Below, piece after piece: positions 16,133 to 25,123 of a stretch of DNA of 64,000 nucleotides. The notes beneath the pieces are model-generated. The model searched no databases. It saw nothing but the letters and a program-made list of their open reading frames with translations, and had not been told where the DNA came from. The position numbers were made by a program, and so were the translations under genes. Numbering within the stretch: position 1 is the first letter of the stretch; every line of letters begins with the position of its first letter. Source of the DNA: Rhizobium sp. RU36D (GTDB taxonomy: Bacteria > Pseudomonadota > Alphaproteobacteria > Rhizobiales > Rhizobiaceae); NCBI RefSeq assembly GCF_900176345.1, contig NZ_FWXU01000007.1:1-64000 (forward strand). Direction: 5' to 3'.

Positions 16133-18493
16133 TTGCCTCCCATCAAAAGCCTTTACCTTCGCGTTATCCTGTCCTTGTTCCTGCTGTCCGTCGGGTTGCT
16201 GACCGCGCCCTCGCATGCTCAGGACGCAAGCCAGGACAGCGTCATTGTTGTCAATGATGTCGCCGAGGAGGCGCGCACCAAGCTGAACCAGGCGCAGGGG
16301 CGGTTGGAAGGTCTCTTTGCCACCGTCGAGGACAGCAAGACGGATGATGGTCGTCTTGCGGATACGAAGATCAAGGTGGATGCGCTTGTCCAGGAACTGC
16401 TTCAGGTTTCCGTCAGCCTCCGGCCGCGATTTGACCAGATCAAGGCCCGCCTTGCGGAGCTTGGCGAGCCCCCTAAGGACGGGCAGCCTGCGGAAGCCGT
16501 GGAGGTCTCGGAAGAGCGCAACAAGCTGACGGCCGAGCGGCTGGCGATCAACAATCTGACGGGCGACGCCGAAAACCTGTCGATCAGCGCCACGCAGCTC
16601 TCCAATACCATCAGCCAGATTCGCCGCGACCTGTTTGCTGACAGGCTGCTGGAGCGCAAGGAGATTTCCGGGGCGCTGCTGCAGGACGCGCTCAATGCGG
16701 CGGATACGGAAGTTGCGGATTTCAAGCGCACGGTGGGCAGCTGGCTTGCCTTCATCTGGAAGTTCAAGCGCGCGGCGCTAGGCAGTGCCGTCATGCTGTC
16801 GATATTCGTGGCGCTGGTGCTTCTGGTGGCGGAATACCGCCTGTTCGGCTCCTTCATCAAGCGCGATCCGTCGATCGAGGCACCGGCCTATGTCAGCCGC
16901 CTTTCCGTGGCCTTCTGGTCCACCATCATTCCCTCGCTGGCGGTCGGTGTCTTTCTCGCTTCGGCCTATATCTTTCTCGACGTCTTCAACGTGCTGCGTC
17001 AGGACACCGCGCCCATCGTCCTGGCCTTCCTGGCATTTGTCGGCCTGATCTTCTTCGTGGCGATGCTAGCGCGGGCGCTGCTGGCCCCAAAGGCGCCCAA
17101 TTGGCGCCTGGTGCCCCTGTCAAACCGCGGCGCCGGCTATATCGCTGTGGCCGTGGTGCTGATGGCCGTGATCAACGGATTTGACTATGTGTTGAGCACA
17201 GTCTCGGAGGCCCTTGGTTCGCCTGTCGTCGTGACCGTCATGAAGAGCCTGCTCTCGTCGGCGATTGTCGGGTTGATGGTCTTCCTGATCTCCTTCCTGA
17301 AGCCGGTGATCAGTGCGGATGGCGATCCCACGGCCCCCGGGCGGCCCTGGCCAAGGGGCATTGCCTCGATGCTGCGCCTTATCGGTTTGGGCGTGATATT
17401 TGCCGGTTTCATTGGTTATGTCGGCCTTGCCCGCTTCCTGGCAACCCAGCTTGTGCTCACCGGTGCGGTGATCGCAACCATGTATATCGGCATCCTCTCG
17501 GGTCGAGAGATCTCGGCGCCAAATCGCTTTGGCGAGACCCGTGTCGGCCGATGGGTGGCCCGCCGCTTCGACCTCAATGAAGTTGGGATCGACCAGGCCG
17601 GCATGGTCGCGGGCTTGCTGATCTACATCTTTGCCCTGATGGTCGGCGTGCCGCTGATCCTGATCTCCTGGGGCTTCCAGCCGCGCGACCTGCAGATCTG
17701 GGCCTTTCAAGTCTTCACGGAGATCCAGATCGGCTCGATCCGCATATCGCTGATCGGCATCGTCGGCGGCATCCTGCTTTTCGCGCTGGGGCTCTATGGC
17801 ACACGCTGGCTGCAGAAGTGGCTGGATGGCGGGGTTCTCGCGCGGTCACAAGTGGATGCGGGTGTGCGCAACTCCGTGCGAACGGGTGTCGGCTATCTCG
17901 GCACGGCCTTGGCCGGTCTTATCGGCATCTCGGCGGCGGGCATCGACCTTTCGAGCTTCGCGTTGGTCGCCGGTGCGCTCTCGCTCGGCATCGGTTTCGG
18001 CCTCCAGAACATCGTCTCCAACTTCGTCTCTGGCCTGATCCTGCTGGCTGAACGGCCGTTCAAGGTGGGCGACTGGGTTGCCACCGGCACGACAGAAGGG
18101 TTCGTGCGGCGCATCTCCGTGCGGGCGACCGAAATCGAGACCTTTCAGCGGCAGTCGATCATCGTTCCCAATTCGCAGTTGATCAACAACTCCGTTGGTA
18201 ACTGGACCCACCGCAACAATCTCGGGCGTGTCGATCTTGAGGTCCGAGTGAGCCAGGAAAACGATCCCCGGCATGTGATCAACGTGCTTCAGGAACTGGC
18301 CAGCGTGCAGGCGGGCGTGCTGCGCAATCCCGAGCCCTTCGTCATCTTCTCCGGCTTTGGCCCGTCATCCCTGGACTTCAAGCTCTGCCTCTACATCCCC
18401 GATGTGATGAACAGCCGGGTTGTCAAGAACGAGACGCGTATCGCGATTTTCGACCGCTTCAAGACCGAAGGGATCGAACTGGCCAAGACCTGA
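16133..18493 (+). CDS. DUF3772 and MscS-domain mechanosensitive channel
   Basis: This roughly 786-residue membrane protein starts with a signal peptide (residues 1 to about 30, ending PSHAQ). A periplasmic coiled-coil DUF3772-type region follows (about 40-200). About ten hydrophobic spans come next, and the last carries the MscS pore motif: ALVAGALSLGIGFGLQNIVSN and FVSGLILLAERPFKVGDWV, then the cytoplasmic beta/alpha part (TEIETFQRQSIIVPNSQLIN). I prefer TTG 16133 (GGAAG six bases ahead) over the in-frame GTG 16109. It should open under membrane tension and release solutes during osmotic downshift. The chain ends soon after EGIELAKT, slightly shorter than many relatives. Confidence 0.85.
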   Translation: MPPIKSLYLRVILSLFLLSVGLLTAPSHAQDASQDSVIVVNDVAEEARTKLNQAQGRLEGLFATVEDSKTDDGRLADTKIKVDALVQELLQVSVSLRPRFDQIKARLAELGEPPKDGQPAEAVEVSEERNKLTAERLAINNLTGDAENLSISATQLSNTISQIRRDLFADRLLERKEISGALLQDALNAADTEVADFKRTVGSWLAFIWKFKRAALGSAVMLSIFVALVLLVAEYRLFGSFIKRDPSIEAPAYVSRLSVAFWSTIIPSLAVGVFLASAYIFLDVFNVLRQDTAPIVLAFLAFVGLIFFVAMLARALLAPKAPNWRLVPLSNRGAGYIAVAVVLMAVINGFDYVLSTVSEALGSPVVVTVMKSLLSSAIVGLMVFLISFLKPVISADGDPTAPGRPWPRGIASMLRLIGLGVIFAGFIGYVGLARFLATQLVLTGAVIATMYIGILSGREISAPNRFGETRVGRWVARRFDLNEVGIDQAGMVAGLLIYIFALMVGVPLILISWGFQPRDLQIWAFQVFTEIQIGSIRISLIGIVGGILLFALGLYGTRWLQKWLDGGVLARSQVDAGVRNSVRTGVGYLGTALAGLIGISAAGIDLSSFALVAGALSLGIGFGLQNIVSNFVSGLILLAERPFKVGDWVATGTTEGFVRRISVRATEIETFQRQSIIVPNSQLINNSVGNWTHRNNLGRVDLEVRVSQENDPRHVINVLQELASVQAGVLRNPEPFVIFSGFGPSSLDFKLCLYIPDVMNSRVVKNETRIAIFDRFKTEGIELAKT

Positions 18494-18672
18494 TGGAATT
18501 CGGATTTGCCAGATGCCGGTGTCGATGCCACAATCATCCTTCATGAACGAGATGTTCAGGTCCCGTTCAGTCGCAATGACGTAAACCGGCAACATATCGA
18601 AGGACGCGCTTTCCAATGGGTTCGTGTCCGGTCTGGTCGAACGAGAGGGCGGCGCTCAGGCGTCGAAGGGGC

Positions 18673-18936
18673 ATGAAAAGACTTCTGACGGGTGCTCTGT
18701 TGCTGCTGTCTGTCGCGGGTGTTGCCCATGCTGCGTCGGTCACAAATGCCGGCGACACGGCCGTGGTGCTGACGGTGGTCGAGGGTGGAAGCCGCGTCCA
18801 AGTGGCACTTGATCCCGGCGCGACCGAGACGATCTGCACGGGAGGCTGTTTCGTCACGCTGCCAAACGGCGACCGGCTGCCGCTGAGCGGCGGGGAAACG
18901 GTGGAAATTTCCAACGGCTCTGCTGTCGTAAAATAG
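18673..18936 (+). CDS. Small exported protein of unknown function
   Basis: This 87-residue protein has a clear signal peptide (MKRLLTGALLLLSVAGVAHA, cleavage near residue 22). The mature 65 residues look all-beta, with two Cys close together (ETICTGGCFV) that may form a disulfide in the periplasm. GAAGGGG sits just ahead of the ATG. I do not recognise a named family. A strong terminator follows 30 bases after the stop, so it appears to be its own transcription unit or the end of one with the channel gene upstream. Confidence 0.65.
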   Translation: MKRLLTGALLLLSVAGVAHAASVTNAGDTAVVLTVVEGGSRVQVALDPGATETICTGGCFVTLPNGDRLPLSGGETVEISNGSAVVK

Positions 18937-18967
18937 AACAGCACGCGATCTTCAAAGTTGCCAGCAA

Positions 18968-18997
18968 CGCCCGCGCCACCCGCGGGCGTTTTCGTTT
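18968..18997 (+). terminator. Intrinsic terminator after the small exported protein
   Basis: A perfect 8-bp stem (CGCCCGCG with CGCGGGCG) and 5-base loop is followed directly by TTTTCGTTT. This is a standard intrinsic terminator and separates the 18673-18936 gene from the response regulator. Confidence 0.85.
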
Positions 18998-19119
18998 GTG
19001 CTGCCATTTTAGCCCGTGGTGATATTTTCCTTCCAGACACCCCCGAGATTAATGTTTCTGCAAATTGTTTCCGTTATTCCAAATGCTTGACAAAATCCTC
19101 CCGCAGCAAAAGGCGTGTC

Positions 19120-19944
19120 ATGACTTTCTTCGGTATTTCTGGAATGCAGTATTCGGGCGATCTCTTTCCAGAAGCTCGCATCATCGTCGCCGAGGACTCC
19201 AACGTCTTTACATCGATGATCCGGACACGTCTTAAGGAACTCTTCAACATTGACGTTGAGATCTGCCGGACCTTCGAAGATCTACAGGCCGCCAACGAGC
19301 TTTCCGAAGAACCCGTCACGCTTGCGATCTCGAACATCAACCTGCCGGGTGCCGAGAACGGCGAAGCGCTTGAATACCTGATCGACCTGAACATCCCGAC
19401 GATCGTCTTCACTGGGACCTTCCAGGAGCAGACGCGCGAGGCGATCCTGTCGAAGGACATCGTCGACTACATCCTGAAGGACAATGTGTTCGCGGTCGAA
19501 CTTCTGGCTGAGGCCGTCTGCCGGTTCCTCACCAACCACCGCCATCACGTGTTGATCGTGGATGACAGCCCGACCGCCCGGGCGCTCTTGTCAAGCCGCC
19601 TGAAGCGTTACAATTTCCGAGTCAGCCTGGCTGAAAACGGCGCCAAGGCGCTGGAAATCCTGAAGGCCAACAAGGATATCGGCCTTGTGGTGACCGACTA
19701 CAACATGCCCGATATCGATGGCTTCGAACTGACCCGGCGCATCCGCTCCGTGCGCGGCAGCCATGAACTGCGCATCATCGGCGTTTCGTCCTCGACCAAC
19801 CGGCTGCTGTCGGCGCGCTTCCTGAAGGTGGGCGGCAACGACTTCATGCTGCGCCCCTTCATTGACGAGGAATTCTATTGCCGCGTCAACCAGAACCTCG
19901 ACACGCTGACGGCCATTGCGGCGGCCCGTGTTCGGCGCGCCTGA
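19120..19944 (+). CDS. Two-receiver response regulator with a degenerate first domain
   Basis: This 274-residue cytoplasmic protein has two tandem receiver domains and no output domain. The first (about 20-135) keeps the acidic pair E25/D26 and Lys 120, but the phosphoacceptor position reads SNINLPG with Asn 72, so it probably cannot be phosphorylated. The second (about 143-262) has DD148-149, the acceptor Asp 193 in VVTDYNMPDIDG and Ser 223-225, but Arg in LRPF where Lys is usual. ATG 19120 is chosen over an upstream in-frame start (18958) because AAGG lies ahead and the extra residues cross the terminator. It may relay phosphate or act by protein contact. No kinase gene is adjacent. Confidence 0.82.
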   Translation: MTFFGISGMQYSGDLFPEARIIVAEDSNVFTSMIRTRLKELFNIDVEICRTFEDLQAANELSEEPVTLAISNINLPGAENGEALEYLIDLNIPTIVFTGTFQEQTREAILSKDIVDYILKDNVFAVELLAEAVCRFLTNHRHHVLIVDDSPTARALLSSRLKRYNFRVSLAENGAKALEILKANKDIGLVVTDYNMPDIDGFELTRRIRSVRGSHELRIIGVSSSTNRLLSARFLKVGGNDFMLRPFIDEEFYCRVNQNLDTLTAIAAARVRRA

Positions 19945-20024
19945 CGCAATCGGCACGCCGCGTCTGGTTATCACGCCAGTGTTACCTATATTGAGCGGGA
20001 TATTTTTATGGATCCCTTCCCGCC

Positions 20025-20951
20025 ATGGCCCCCATCATTTCCATCCGTAACCTTTCGAAGACCTATTCGAATGGGTTTTCCGCCCTCAAGAACGTGTCGC
20101 TCGATATCGAGGAGGGCGAAATCCTTGCCCTGCTCGGTCCGAATGGCGCCGGCAAGACCACGCTGATTTCGATCGTCTGCGGCATGACCAATCCGACCGG
20201 CGGCCAGGTGCTGGTCTCCGGTCACGACGTGGTCAAGGACTTCCGCAAGACCCGCGGCGAGATCGGCCTCGTTCCGCAGGAACTGACGACCGATATGTTT
20301 GAGAGCGTGATCAACACGGTCAGCTTCTCTCGCGGTCTCAACGGGCGAAAGCCCAATCCTGAGCTGATCGACGACATCCTCAAGGACCTCACTCTGTTCG
20401 ACAAGCGCCAGAATGCGCTGCGTGAACTGTCCGGTGGCATGAAGCGACGGGTGCTGATCGCCAAGGCCCTGTCGCATGAGCCGCGCATCCTGTTTCTCGA
20501 CGAGCCGACCGCGGGCGTGGATGTCGCCCTGCGCAAGGATATGTGGCAGCTGGTGTCGCGCTTGCGCGAGAAGGGCGTCACCATCATCCTCACGACCCAC
20601 TATATCGAGGAAGCCCAGGAGATCGCCGACCGGGTGGGGGTGATTAACAAGGGCGAGCTTCTGCTGGTCGAGGAGAAGAACGCGCTGATGCGCAAGCTTG
20701 GGAGCAAGCAACTGGCGATCGAACTGACGACGCCGCTTCAGGCCATACCGCCTGAGCTTGCCGGGTTGAACCTGTCGCTGAGCGCTGATGGCCGGCAGAT
20801 CATCCACGATTATGAACTCGGCGGCAATGGCGGTGCCATCGGGCCGCTGCTGCAGAGGCTCGAGGCTGCGGGCATAGGTTTCGGCGACCTCTCGACGCGT
20901 CAGACGTCGCTTGAGGATATTTTCGTCTCGCTGATTGGAGAAGCCAAATGA
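20025..20951 (+). CDS. ABC-2 exporter ATP-binding protein (YadG/NatA-like)
   Basis: This 308-residue ATPase has Walker [10 protein letters not shown] (about 38-46), signature LSGGMKRR, Walker [13 protein letters not shown] and an H-switch His in [14 protein letters not shown]. The residues after the core (about 225-308) are the short C-terminal part seen in exporters of the DrrA/YadG kind, ending [15 protein letters not shown]. It pairs with the permease that overlaps it by four bases (ATGA). The cargo is unknown; relatives export lipids, drugs or sugars. Confidence 0.85.
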   Translation: MAPIISIRNLSKTYSNGFSALKNVSLDIEEGEILALLGPNGAGKTTLISIVCGMTNPTGGQVLVSGHDVVKDFRKTRGEIGLVPQELTTDMFESVINTVSFSRGLNGRKPNPELIDDILKDLTLFDKRQNALRELSGGMKRRVLIAKALSHEPRILFLDEPTAGVDVALRKDMWQLVSRLREKGVTIILTTHYIEEAQEIADRVGVINKGELLLVEEKNALMRKLGSKQLAIELTTPLQAIPPELAGLNLSLSADGRQIIHDYELGGNGGAIGPLLQRLEAAGIGFGDLSTRQTSLEDIFVSLIGEAK

Positions 20952-21709
20952 ATTTCGAGGCGATCAAGTCCATCTACTTGTACGAAATGGCCCGCACGCG
21001 GCGCACGCTGCTGCAGAGCGTCGTGTCGCCCGTACTCTCTACGGCCCTATATTTCATCGTTTTCGGGGCCGCCGTCGGCTCGCGCATGCAGGAGGTCGAA
21101 GGCATATCCTACGGGGCCTTCATCACGCCCGGGCTGATTATGCTCACGCTGATCACGCAGTGCATTTCGAACGGGTCGGCGGGCATCTATTTTCCAAAGT
21201 TCACCGGGACCATCTATGAGATATTGTCCGCGCCGGTCGCGATGACCGAGATCCTGATCGGGTATGTCGGCGCTGCGACAACCAAAGGCATGATGATCGG
21301 CCTGATAACCCTGGGGACCGCGGCTTTATTTGTCGATCTGTCGATCGATCATCCCGCGCTGATGCTCTTCTTCATGCTGCTGACGGCCATCGCCTTCAGC
21401 CTTGCGGGCTTCATCATCGGCATCCTGTCGAAGAATTTCGAGCAGTTGACGCTGGTGCCGTCGCTCGTCGTGCCGCCGCTGACTTTCCTGGGCGGGACCT
21501 TCTATTCCGTAAACATGCTGCCACCCTTCTGGGAGGCGGTCAGCCACTTCAATCCGGTGCTCTATCTCGTCAGCGGTTTCCGCTGGAGCTTCTTCGAAGT
21601 GTCCGATGTGCATCCGCTGATCAGCCTCGGCATGATTACGCTGTTCCTGCTGGCAGGCCTTGGCTTCCTGGCTTGGGTTTTCCGCACCGGCTACAAGCTG
21701 CGCAGCTAG
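20948..21709 (+). CDS. ABC-2 type permease (YadH-like)
   Basis: This 253-residue inner-membrane protein has about six hydrophobic segments and the ABC-2 signature region near residues 170-215 ([20 protein letters not shown], then [22 protein letters not shown]). The N-terminus starts with a cytoplasmic amphipathic helix ([19 protein letters not shown]). It forms the transport path for the ATPase encoded just upstream, with a translationally coupled start. The gene ends 17 bases from the converging protease gene, with no obvious terminator between. Confidence 0.85.
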   Translation: MNFEAIKSIYLYEMARTRRTLLQSVVSPVLSTALYFIVFGAAVGSRMQEVEGISYGAFITPGLIMLTLITQCISNGSAGIYFPKFTGTIYEILSAPVAMTEILIGYVGAATTKGMMIGLITLGTAALFVDLSIDHPALMLFFMLLTAIAFSLAGFIIGILSKNFEQLTLVPSLVVPPLTFLGGTFYSVNMLPPFWEAVSHFNPVLYLVSGFRWSFFEVSDVHPLISLGMITLFLLAGLGFLAWVFRTGYKLRS

Positions 21710-21725
21710 GGGCGTTGGGGCCGGT

Positions 21726-22430
21726 CTAGCGCTGGTCCCGCAGCCGCAGCTCGTCGGACTGGATGGTCAGAGAACCCAGCGTGCCAAGAAATGTCATGCC
21801 GAGCAGGCTCTGATGCAGCCGGCCCGGCTCGGCGACGATGGCCCTGATGTCGTTGCGCACGATGGGGCCAATGGCCACCTGCGACAGGCGCACCGGCGCG
21901 CCTTTGGCCTCGCCATTCGCCGTCAGGATCGTCTGGCTGTAGCGCAAGGTGTCCGGATCGATGCCGATGCGCATGGCGTCCTCGTAGCTTAGGGCGATGC
22001 TGCTGGCTCCGGTATCGACCAGCATGCGCAATTCGCGCGCATCGACGGAAACATCGGCCTCGAAGTGGCCACCGCGGGAGCGGTGCAGGATGATCTCGGC
22101 ATTCCCTGACGCATCGGTCGCGACCACGGCGCGCCCGGGCATCAGCCCGGCGGTCAGTCTCTGGCCAAAGCCTTCGAGATCTCCGCGATAGAGGTAGCCC
22201 GCGACGAGGGCAAGTCCGATCAGCAGCCACCAGGAGAGGTAGCGCAGGCTCTCGCCCATGCGCCGGCCCGCCAGGATGCCCGCCGAGAGCAGGGCGACCA
22301 TCGGCAAAAGCACGATCATGCGGCCGAAATCGTCATTGTCCATGCCAAAGCTTTGGCCGCTGTCATTGTTGAGGAACAGCACCACCAGGCCAAAGCCAAG
22401 GATTGCGAGAACGAAGCCGAGCCGCATCAT
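21726..22430 (-). CDS. Membrane-anchored retropepsin-like aspartic protease (clan AA)
   Basis: This 234-residue protein has about three hydrophobic spans in its first 85 residues. The following soluble domain has one retroviral-type aspartic protease unit: RELRMLVDTGASSIALSYEDA with the catalytic Asp in DTGAS, then LTANGEAKGAPVRLSQVAIG and LLGMTFLGTLGSL. It is the size of one retropepsin monomer, so it must dimerise to be active, probably facing the periplasm. Proteins of this TIGR02281 type are common in alphaproteobacteria, and their substrates are mostly unknown. It overlaps the DUF1289 gene by an ATGA, so it is the last gene of the cobS-side operon. Confidence 0.8.
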   Translation of the reverse strand: MMRLGFVLAILGFGLVVLFLNNDSGQSFGMDNDDFGRMIVLLPMVALLSAGILAGRRMGESLRYLSWWLLIGLALVAGYLYRGDLEGFGQRLTAGLMPGRAVVATDASGNAEIILHRSRGGHFEADVSVDARELRMLVDTGASSIALSYEDAMRIGIDPDTLRYSQTILTANGEAKGAPVRLSQVAIGPIVRNDIRAIVAEPGRLHQSLLGMTFLGTLGSLTIQSDELRLRDQR

Positions 22431-22648
22431 GTCGTCCCACGCTCCCGTGCCATGCGGGTGCGGCGGGTCTCCCGGCGCGGCTTGCGTTCCACCGTTTCCA
22501 ACCGCGCGGGAAGTTCGCGCATGATGGCGCGGCGCTGTTCGCCGGTATAGCCGATCCAGCCGGCAATTTCGTCGCGGGTGCGACCGCAGCCGAAACAGAG
22601 GCCGGTCTTGTCATCGATCGAACAGACGAGAATGCAGGGAGATTCCAT
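22427..22648 (-). CDS. DUF1289-family small Cys-rich protein
   Basis: This 73-residue protein opens MESPCILVCSIDDKTGLCFGC, the DUF1289 signature with four Cys that likely hold a metal or an Fe-S cluster, followed by GCGRTRDEIAGWIGYTGEQRR. The C-terminal third is very rich in Arg. The start at ATG 22648 is taken from the family pattern; the frame is open much further upstream only because it runs through cobS. It lies between cobS and the protease on the same strand. The function is not known. Confidence 0.82.
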   Translation of the reverse strand: MESPCILVCSIDDKTGLCFGCGRTRDEIAGWIGYTGEQRRAIMRELPARLETVERKPRRETRRTRMARERGTT

Positions 22649-22685
22649 AACTTGCTTGCCTTGTTGAACCCGGAATATTGGGATT

Positions 22686-23468
22686 TCAGATCGATGTGGC
22701 AAGGGCGGCCAGCGCAACCGCCTCGCAAATCTGCTGGGTTGCGCCGATGGTGTCGCCCGTATGTCCGCCCAGTTTGCCGCTGACATGGGCGGTGAAACCG
22801 GCTGCCGCGAGGCTGGCAAGGCCAAGAACAAGCGCCATCGTTGCGATCGACGTGACGGGCCAGAGCAGGATTGCAAACAGGGTTGTGCCCACGAGTATGG
22901 CCATACGAAAGGCCGGCTTTTCCGGCATGCCGGCATTGGCAGCAACCCCTTTGGCGCGCGCCGAGGGCAGGGACGACCAGTGCCAGACCATCATCATGCG
23001 GCTGAGGCTACCGATCGCGAGCAGGGCTAACGCGACGGATGTCGGCGGCAGGTCATGGGCGATCGCAGCGATGGCCGCGGCCCGCAGGCCAAAGCCCAGG
23101 ATCAATGCGACGGTGCCGTAGGAGCCGATCCGGCTATCCTTCATGATCTCAAGCGCATGGTCGCGGTCGCGCCCCCCGAACAGGCCGTCGGCGCTGTCGG
23201 CCAAGCCGTCTTCATGCAGGGCACCTGTTGTCACGGTCTGGATGGCAAGCGCGACGATGGCCGCCAGCATGGGATCGGCGCCTAGTTCCATAAGCAGAAG
23301 CAGCGAGAGCGCCGAGGGCACGAGAATCAGCACGCCGGCAGCCGGAAAGGCTCTTACCGTCTGGGACAGGCTGCCGTCATGGCCGGCAAACACGCGCGCC
23401 GGCACGGAGAAGCGGCTGAGAAAAGCGATCGAGCGCAGGATGTCGGCAAAATAGTCCCGCAATTCCAT
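22686..23468 (-). CDS. cobS: Adenosylcobinamide-GDP ribazoletransferase (cobalamin synthase)
   Basis: This 260-residue membrane enzyme (also called CobV) joins adenosylcobinamide-GDP with alpha-ribazole (phosphate) at the end of vitamin B12 assembly. The signature TTGALHEDGLADSADGLFGG near residues 80-100 holds the acidic metal-binding residues, followed by MKDSRIGSYGTVALIL. About six hydrophobic spans fit the family. It is divergent from cobT, whose product supplies the alpha-ribazole phosphate, across 126 bases; no B12 riboswitch was recognised between them. Confidence 0.93.
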   Translation of the reverse strand: MELRDYFADILRSIAFLSRFSVPARVFAGHDGSLSQTVRAFPAAGVLILVPSALSLLLLMELGADPMLAAIVALAIQTVTTGALHEDGLADSADGLFGGRDRDHALEIMKDSRIGSYGTVALILGFGLRAAAIAAIAHDLPPTSVALALLAIGSLSRMMMVWHWSSLPSARAKGVAANAGMPEKPAFRMAILVGTTLFAILLWPVTSIATMALVLGLASLAAAGFTAHVSGKLGGHTGDTIGATQQICEAVALAALATSI

Positions 23469-23594
23469 TGGGTTGACCCGCTCCCTTGTTTTGGCGACAG
23501 GAATGGCCGCTTTTTGGGTTGTGGCGCCGTAAAGCGCTGATTATGAGAGGCGCACCAAGCCTGATTTCGACAGCAAAGACAAGGAACTTGCTCC

Positions 23595-24617
23595 ATGAGC
23601 GTGACCGGCCTGCCATTCGACGATTTCCGCACCCTGCTGCGTGATCTGCCGGGTCCGGACACGGCGGCGCTGGTGGCGGCGCGGGAGCGGGACAAGCACC
23701 TCACCAAACCGCCGGGTGCGCTCGGTCGGTTGGAGGAAATTGCCATGTGGCTGGCCGCCTGGACCGGTCGCCCGCCCGCCGTCAACCGTCCTCTGGTCGC
23801 GATCTTTGCCGGCAATCACGGCGTGACCCGGCACGGCATCACGCCGTTTCCGCCATCGGTGACGCAGCAGATGGTGGAAAACTTTGCTGCTGGCGGTGCG
23901 GCCATCAACCAGATCTGCGTGACCCATGATCTCGGCTTGAAGATCTTCGATCTGGCGCTGGACTATCCAACCGGCGACATCACCTGCGAGGCGGCGCTTT
24001 CGGAGCGTGATTGTGCCGCGACCATGGCGTTTGGCATGGAGGCGATTGCGGGCGGCACGGATCTGCTCTGCATCGGCGAAATGGGCATCGGCAATACGAC
24101 CATTGCCGCGGCGATCAATCTCGCGCTTTACGGCGGTGAGGCGGAAGACTGGGTCGGTCCCGGCACCGGCTCCCATGGCGAGATCCTGCAGCGCAAGATC
24201 GCGGCCGTGAAGACGGCGGTCGAATTTCACCGCGATCACCTCAACGATCCGCTGGAAATTCTCCGGCGCCTGGGTGGACGCGAAATCGCGGCGATGGCCG
24301 GTGCCATCCTGGCAGCCCGCGTGGAGCGGATCCCGGTGCTGATCGACGGCTATGTGGCGACCGCTGCGGCAGCCATCTTGAAGGCAGCCAATCCCTCGGC
24401 GCTGGATCATTGCCTCATTGGTCACGTCTCGGGCGAGCCCGGGCATCTCAAGGCGATCGAGAAGCTGGGCAAGACGCCGCTTCTGGCGCTTGGCATGCGC
24501 CTGGGCGAGGGCACCGGTGCAGCGCTCGCCGCAGGCATCGTCAAGGCGGCAGCCGCCTGCCATTCCGGCATGGCAACGTTCGAAGCCGCGGGGGTCAGCA
24601 ACAAGACCGATGGATGA
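23595..24617 (+). CDS. cobT: Nicotinate-nucleotide-dimethylbenzimidazole phosphoribosyltransferase
   Basis: This 340-residue cytosolic enzyme (CobU in Pseudomonas naming) makes alpha-ribazole 5'-phosphate from nicotinate mononucleotide and dimethylbenzimidazole. Family marks include LTKPPGALGRLEEIA near residue 37, FAGNHGVTRHGITPFPPSVT, a GEMGIGNTT loop, and near the end RLGEGTGAALA, which holds the catalytic Glu. AAGGA precedes the ATG. Its last eight bases overlap the diacylglycerol kinase gene. Together with cobS across the promoter region this is a small nucleotide-loop assembly locus for cobalamin. Confidence 0.93.
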   Translation: MSVTGLPFDDFRTLLRDLPGPDTAALVAARERDKHLTKPPGALGRLEEIAMWLAAWTGRPPAVNRPLVAIFAGNHGVTRHGITPFPPSVTQQMVENFAAGGAAINQICVTHDLGLKIFDLALDYPTGDITCEAALSERDCAATMAFGMEAIAGGTDLLCIGEMGIGNTTIAAAINLALYGGEAEDWVGPGTGSHGEILQRKIAAVKTAVEFHRDHLNDPLEILRRLGGREIAAMAGAILAARVERIPVLIDGYVATAAAAILKAANPSALDHCLIGHVSGEPGHLKAIEKLGKTPLLALGMRLGEGTGAALAAGIVKAAAACHSGMATFEAAGVSNKTDG

Positions 24618-25014
24618 TCAGCAGGAAGAGGGCCGCGCCGGCTACGGCCACGGAGTGCCGGGGCGGAAGGAAACGGGCTTTGCTCATTTTCTCTCGGCCT
24701 CCCGCTATTCCTGGCAAGGCTTTCGCCGCCTGCTCCGGGAGGCGGCCTTTCGCCATGAACTGGCCTGCTACGGCGTTGGGCTCGTCCTCTTTGCCATTGT
24801 CGGGGCTGGAGCCCTTGATTATCTTGGCTTCACGATCCTGGCTCTGCTGTTGTTCTCAGCCGAGGCGTTGAACACGGCGATCGAGGAGGTCGTCGACCGG
24901 GTGTCGCCGGAGTTTTCGCTGGTGGCGCGGCACGCCAAGGATCTCGGCTCGTTTGCGGTGTTCTGCCTGCTCGTCGCCAACGGATTGTTCGTCGGTTACG
25001 TGATTTTCTTCTAA
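24610..25014 (+). CDS. dgkA: Diacylglycerol kinase (DgkA type)
   Basis: This 134-residue membrane protein has three hydrophobic spans and the DgkA signature: an acidic AEALNTAIEEVVDRVSPEF segment followed by RHAKDLGSFAV. It phosphorylates diacylglycerol to phosphatidate in the inner membrane, recycling lipid left over from osmoregulated glucan synthesis. The N-terminal 28 residues are hydrophilic and less conserved. ATG 24610 overlaps the cobT end by eight bases. The ORF is open further upstream, but only through cobT. Confidence 0.88.
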   Translation: MDDQQEEGRAGYGHGVPGRKETGFAHFLSASRYSWQGFRRLLREAAFRHELACYGVGLVLFAIVGAGALDYLGFTILALLLFSAEALNTAIEEVVDRVSPEFSLVARHAKDLGSFAVFCLLVANGLFVGYVIFF

Positions 25015-25120
25015 AGCGCGTCGCGATCTTTCAGATTCGCTTTCCTCGCTTTAGTCCTTTGTTTTTTGAGCATGTCGTTATCGCAAAACCGCGGCACACT
25101 TTTGCGCGACATGCTCTAGC
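25015..25120. repeat. Rhizobiaceae intergenic palindromic repeat (RIME-like)
   Basis: The segment between dgkA and the kinase gene matches the intergenic mosaic repeat found in many copies in Rhizobium and Agrobacterium genomes, as I recall it. Its core is a palindrome with arms GAGCATGTCG (25068-25077) and CGACATGCTC (25107-25116); the interior includes GCAAAACCGCGGCACACTTT. It probably folds as an RNA hairpin at the 3' ends of the two converging genes and may act as a terminator or mRNA stabiliser. Confidence 0.75.
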
Positions 25121-25123
25121 CGA

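Noticed and set aside
18494..18672. A broken C-terminal extension of the mechanosensitive channel after its TGA
   Set aside because: The same frame stays open for a while, but the residues do not resemble a channel tail convincingly; the stop at 18493 is accepted.
23469..23594. A cobalamin riboswitch between cobS and cobT
   Set aside because: The gap is only 126 bases and no B12-box-like sequence was seen.
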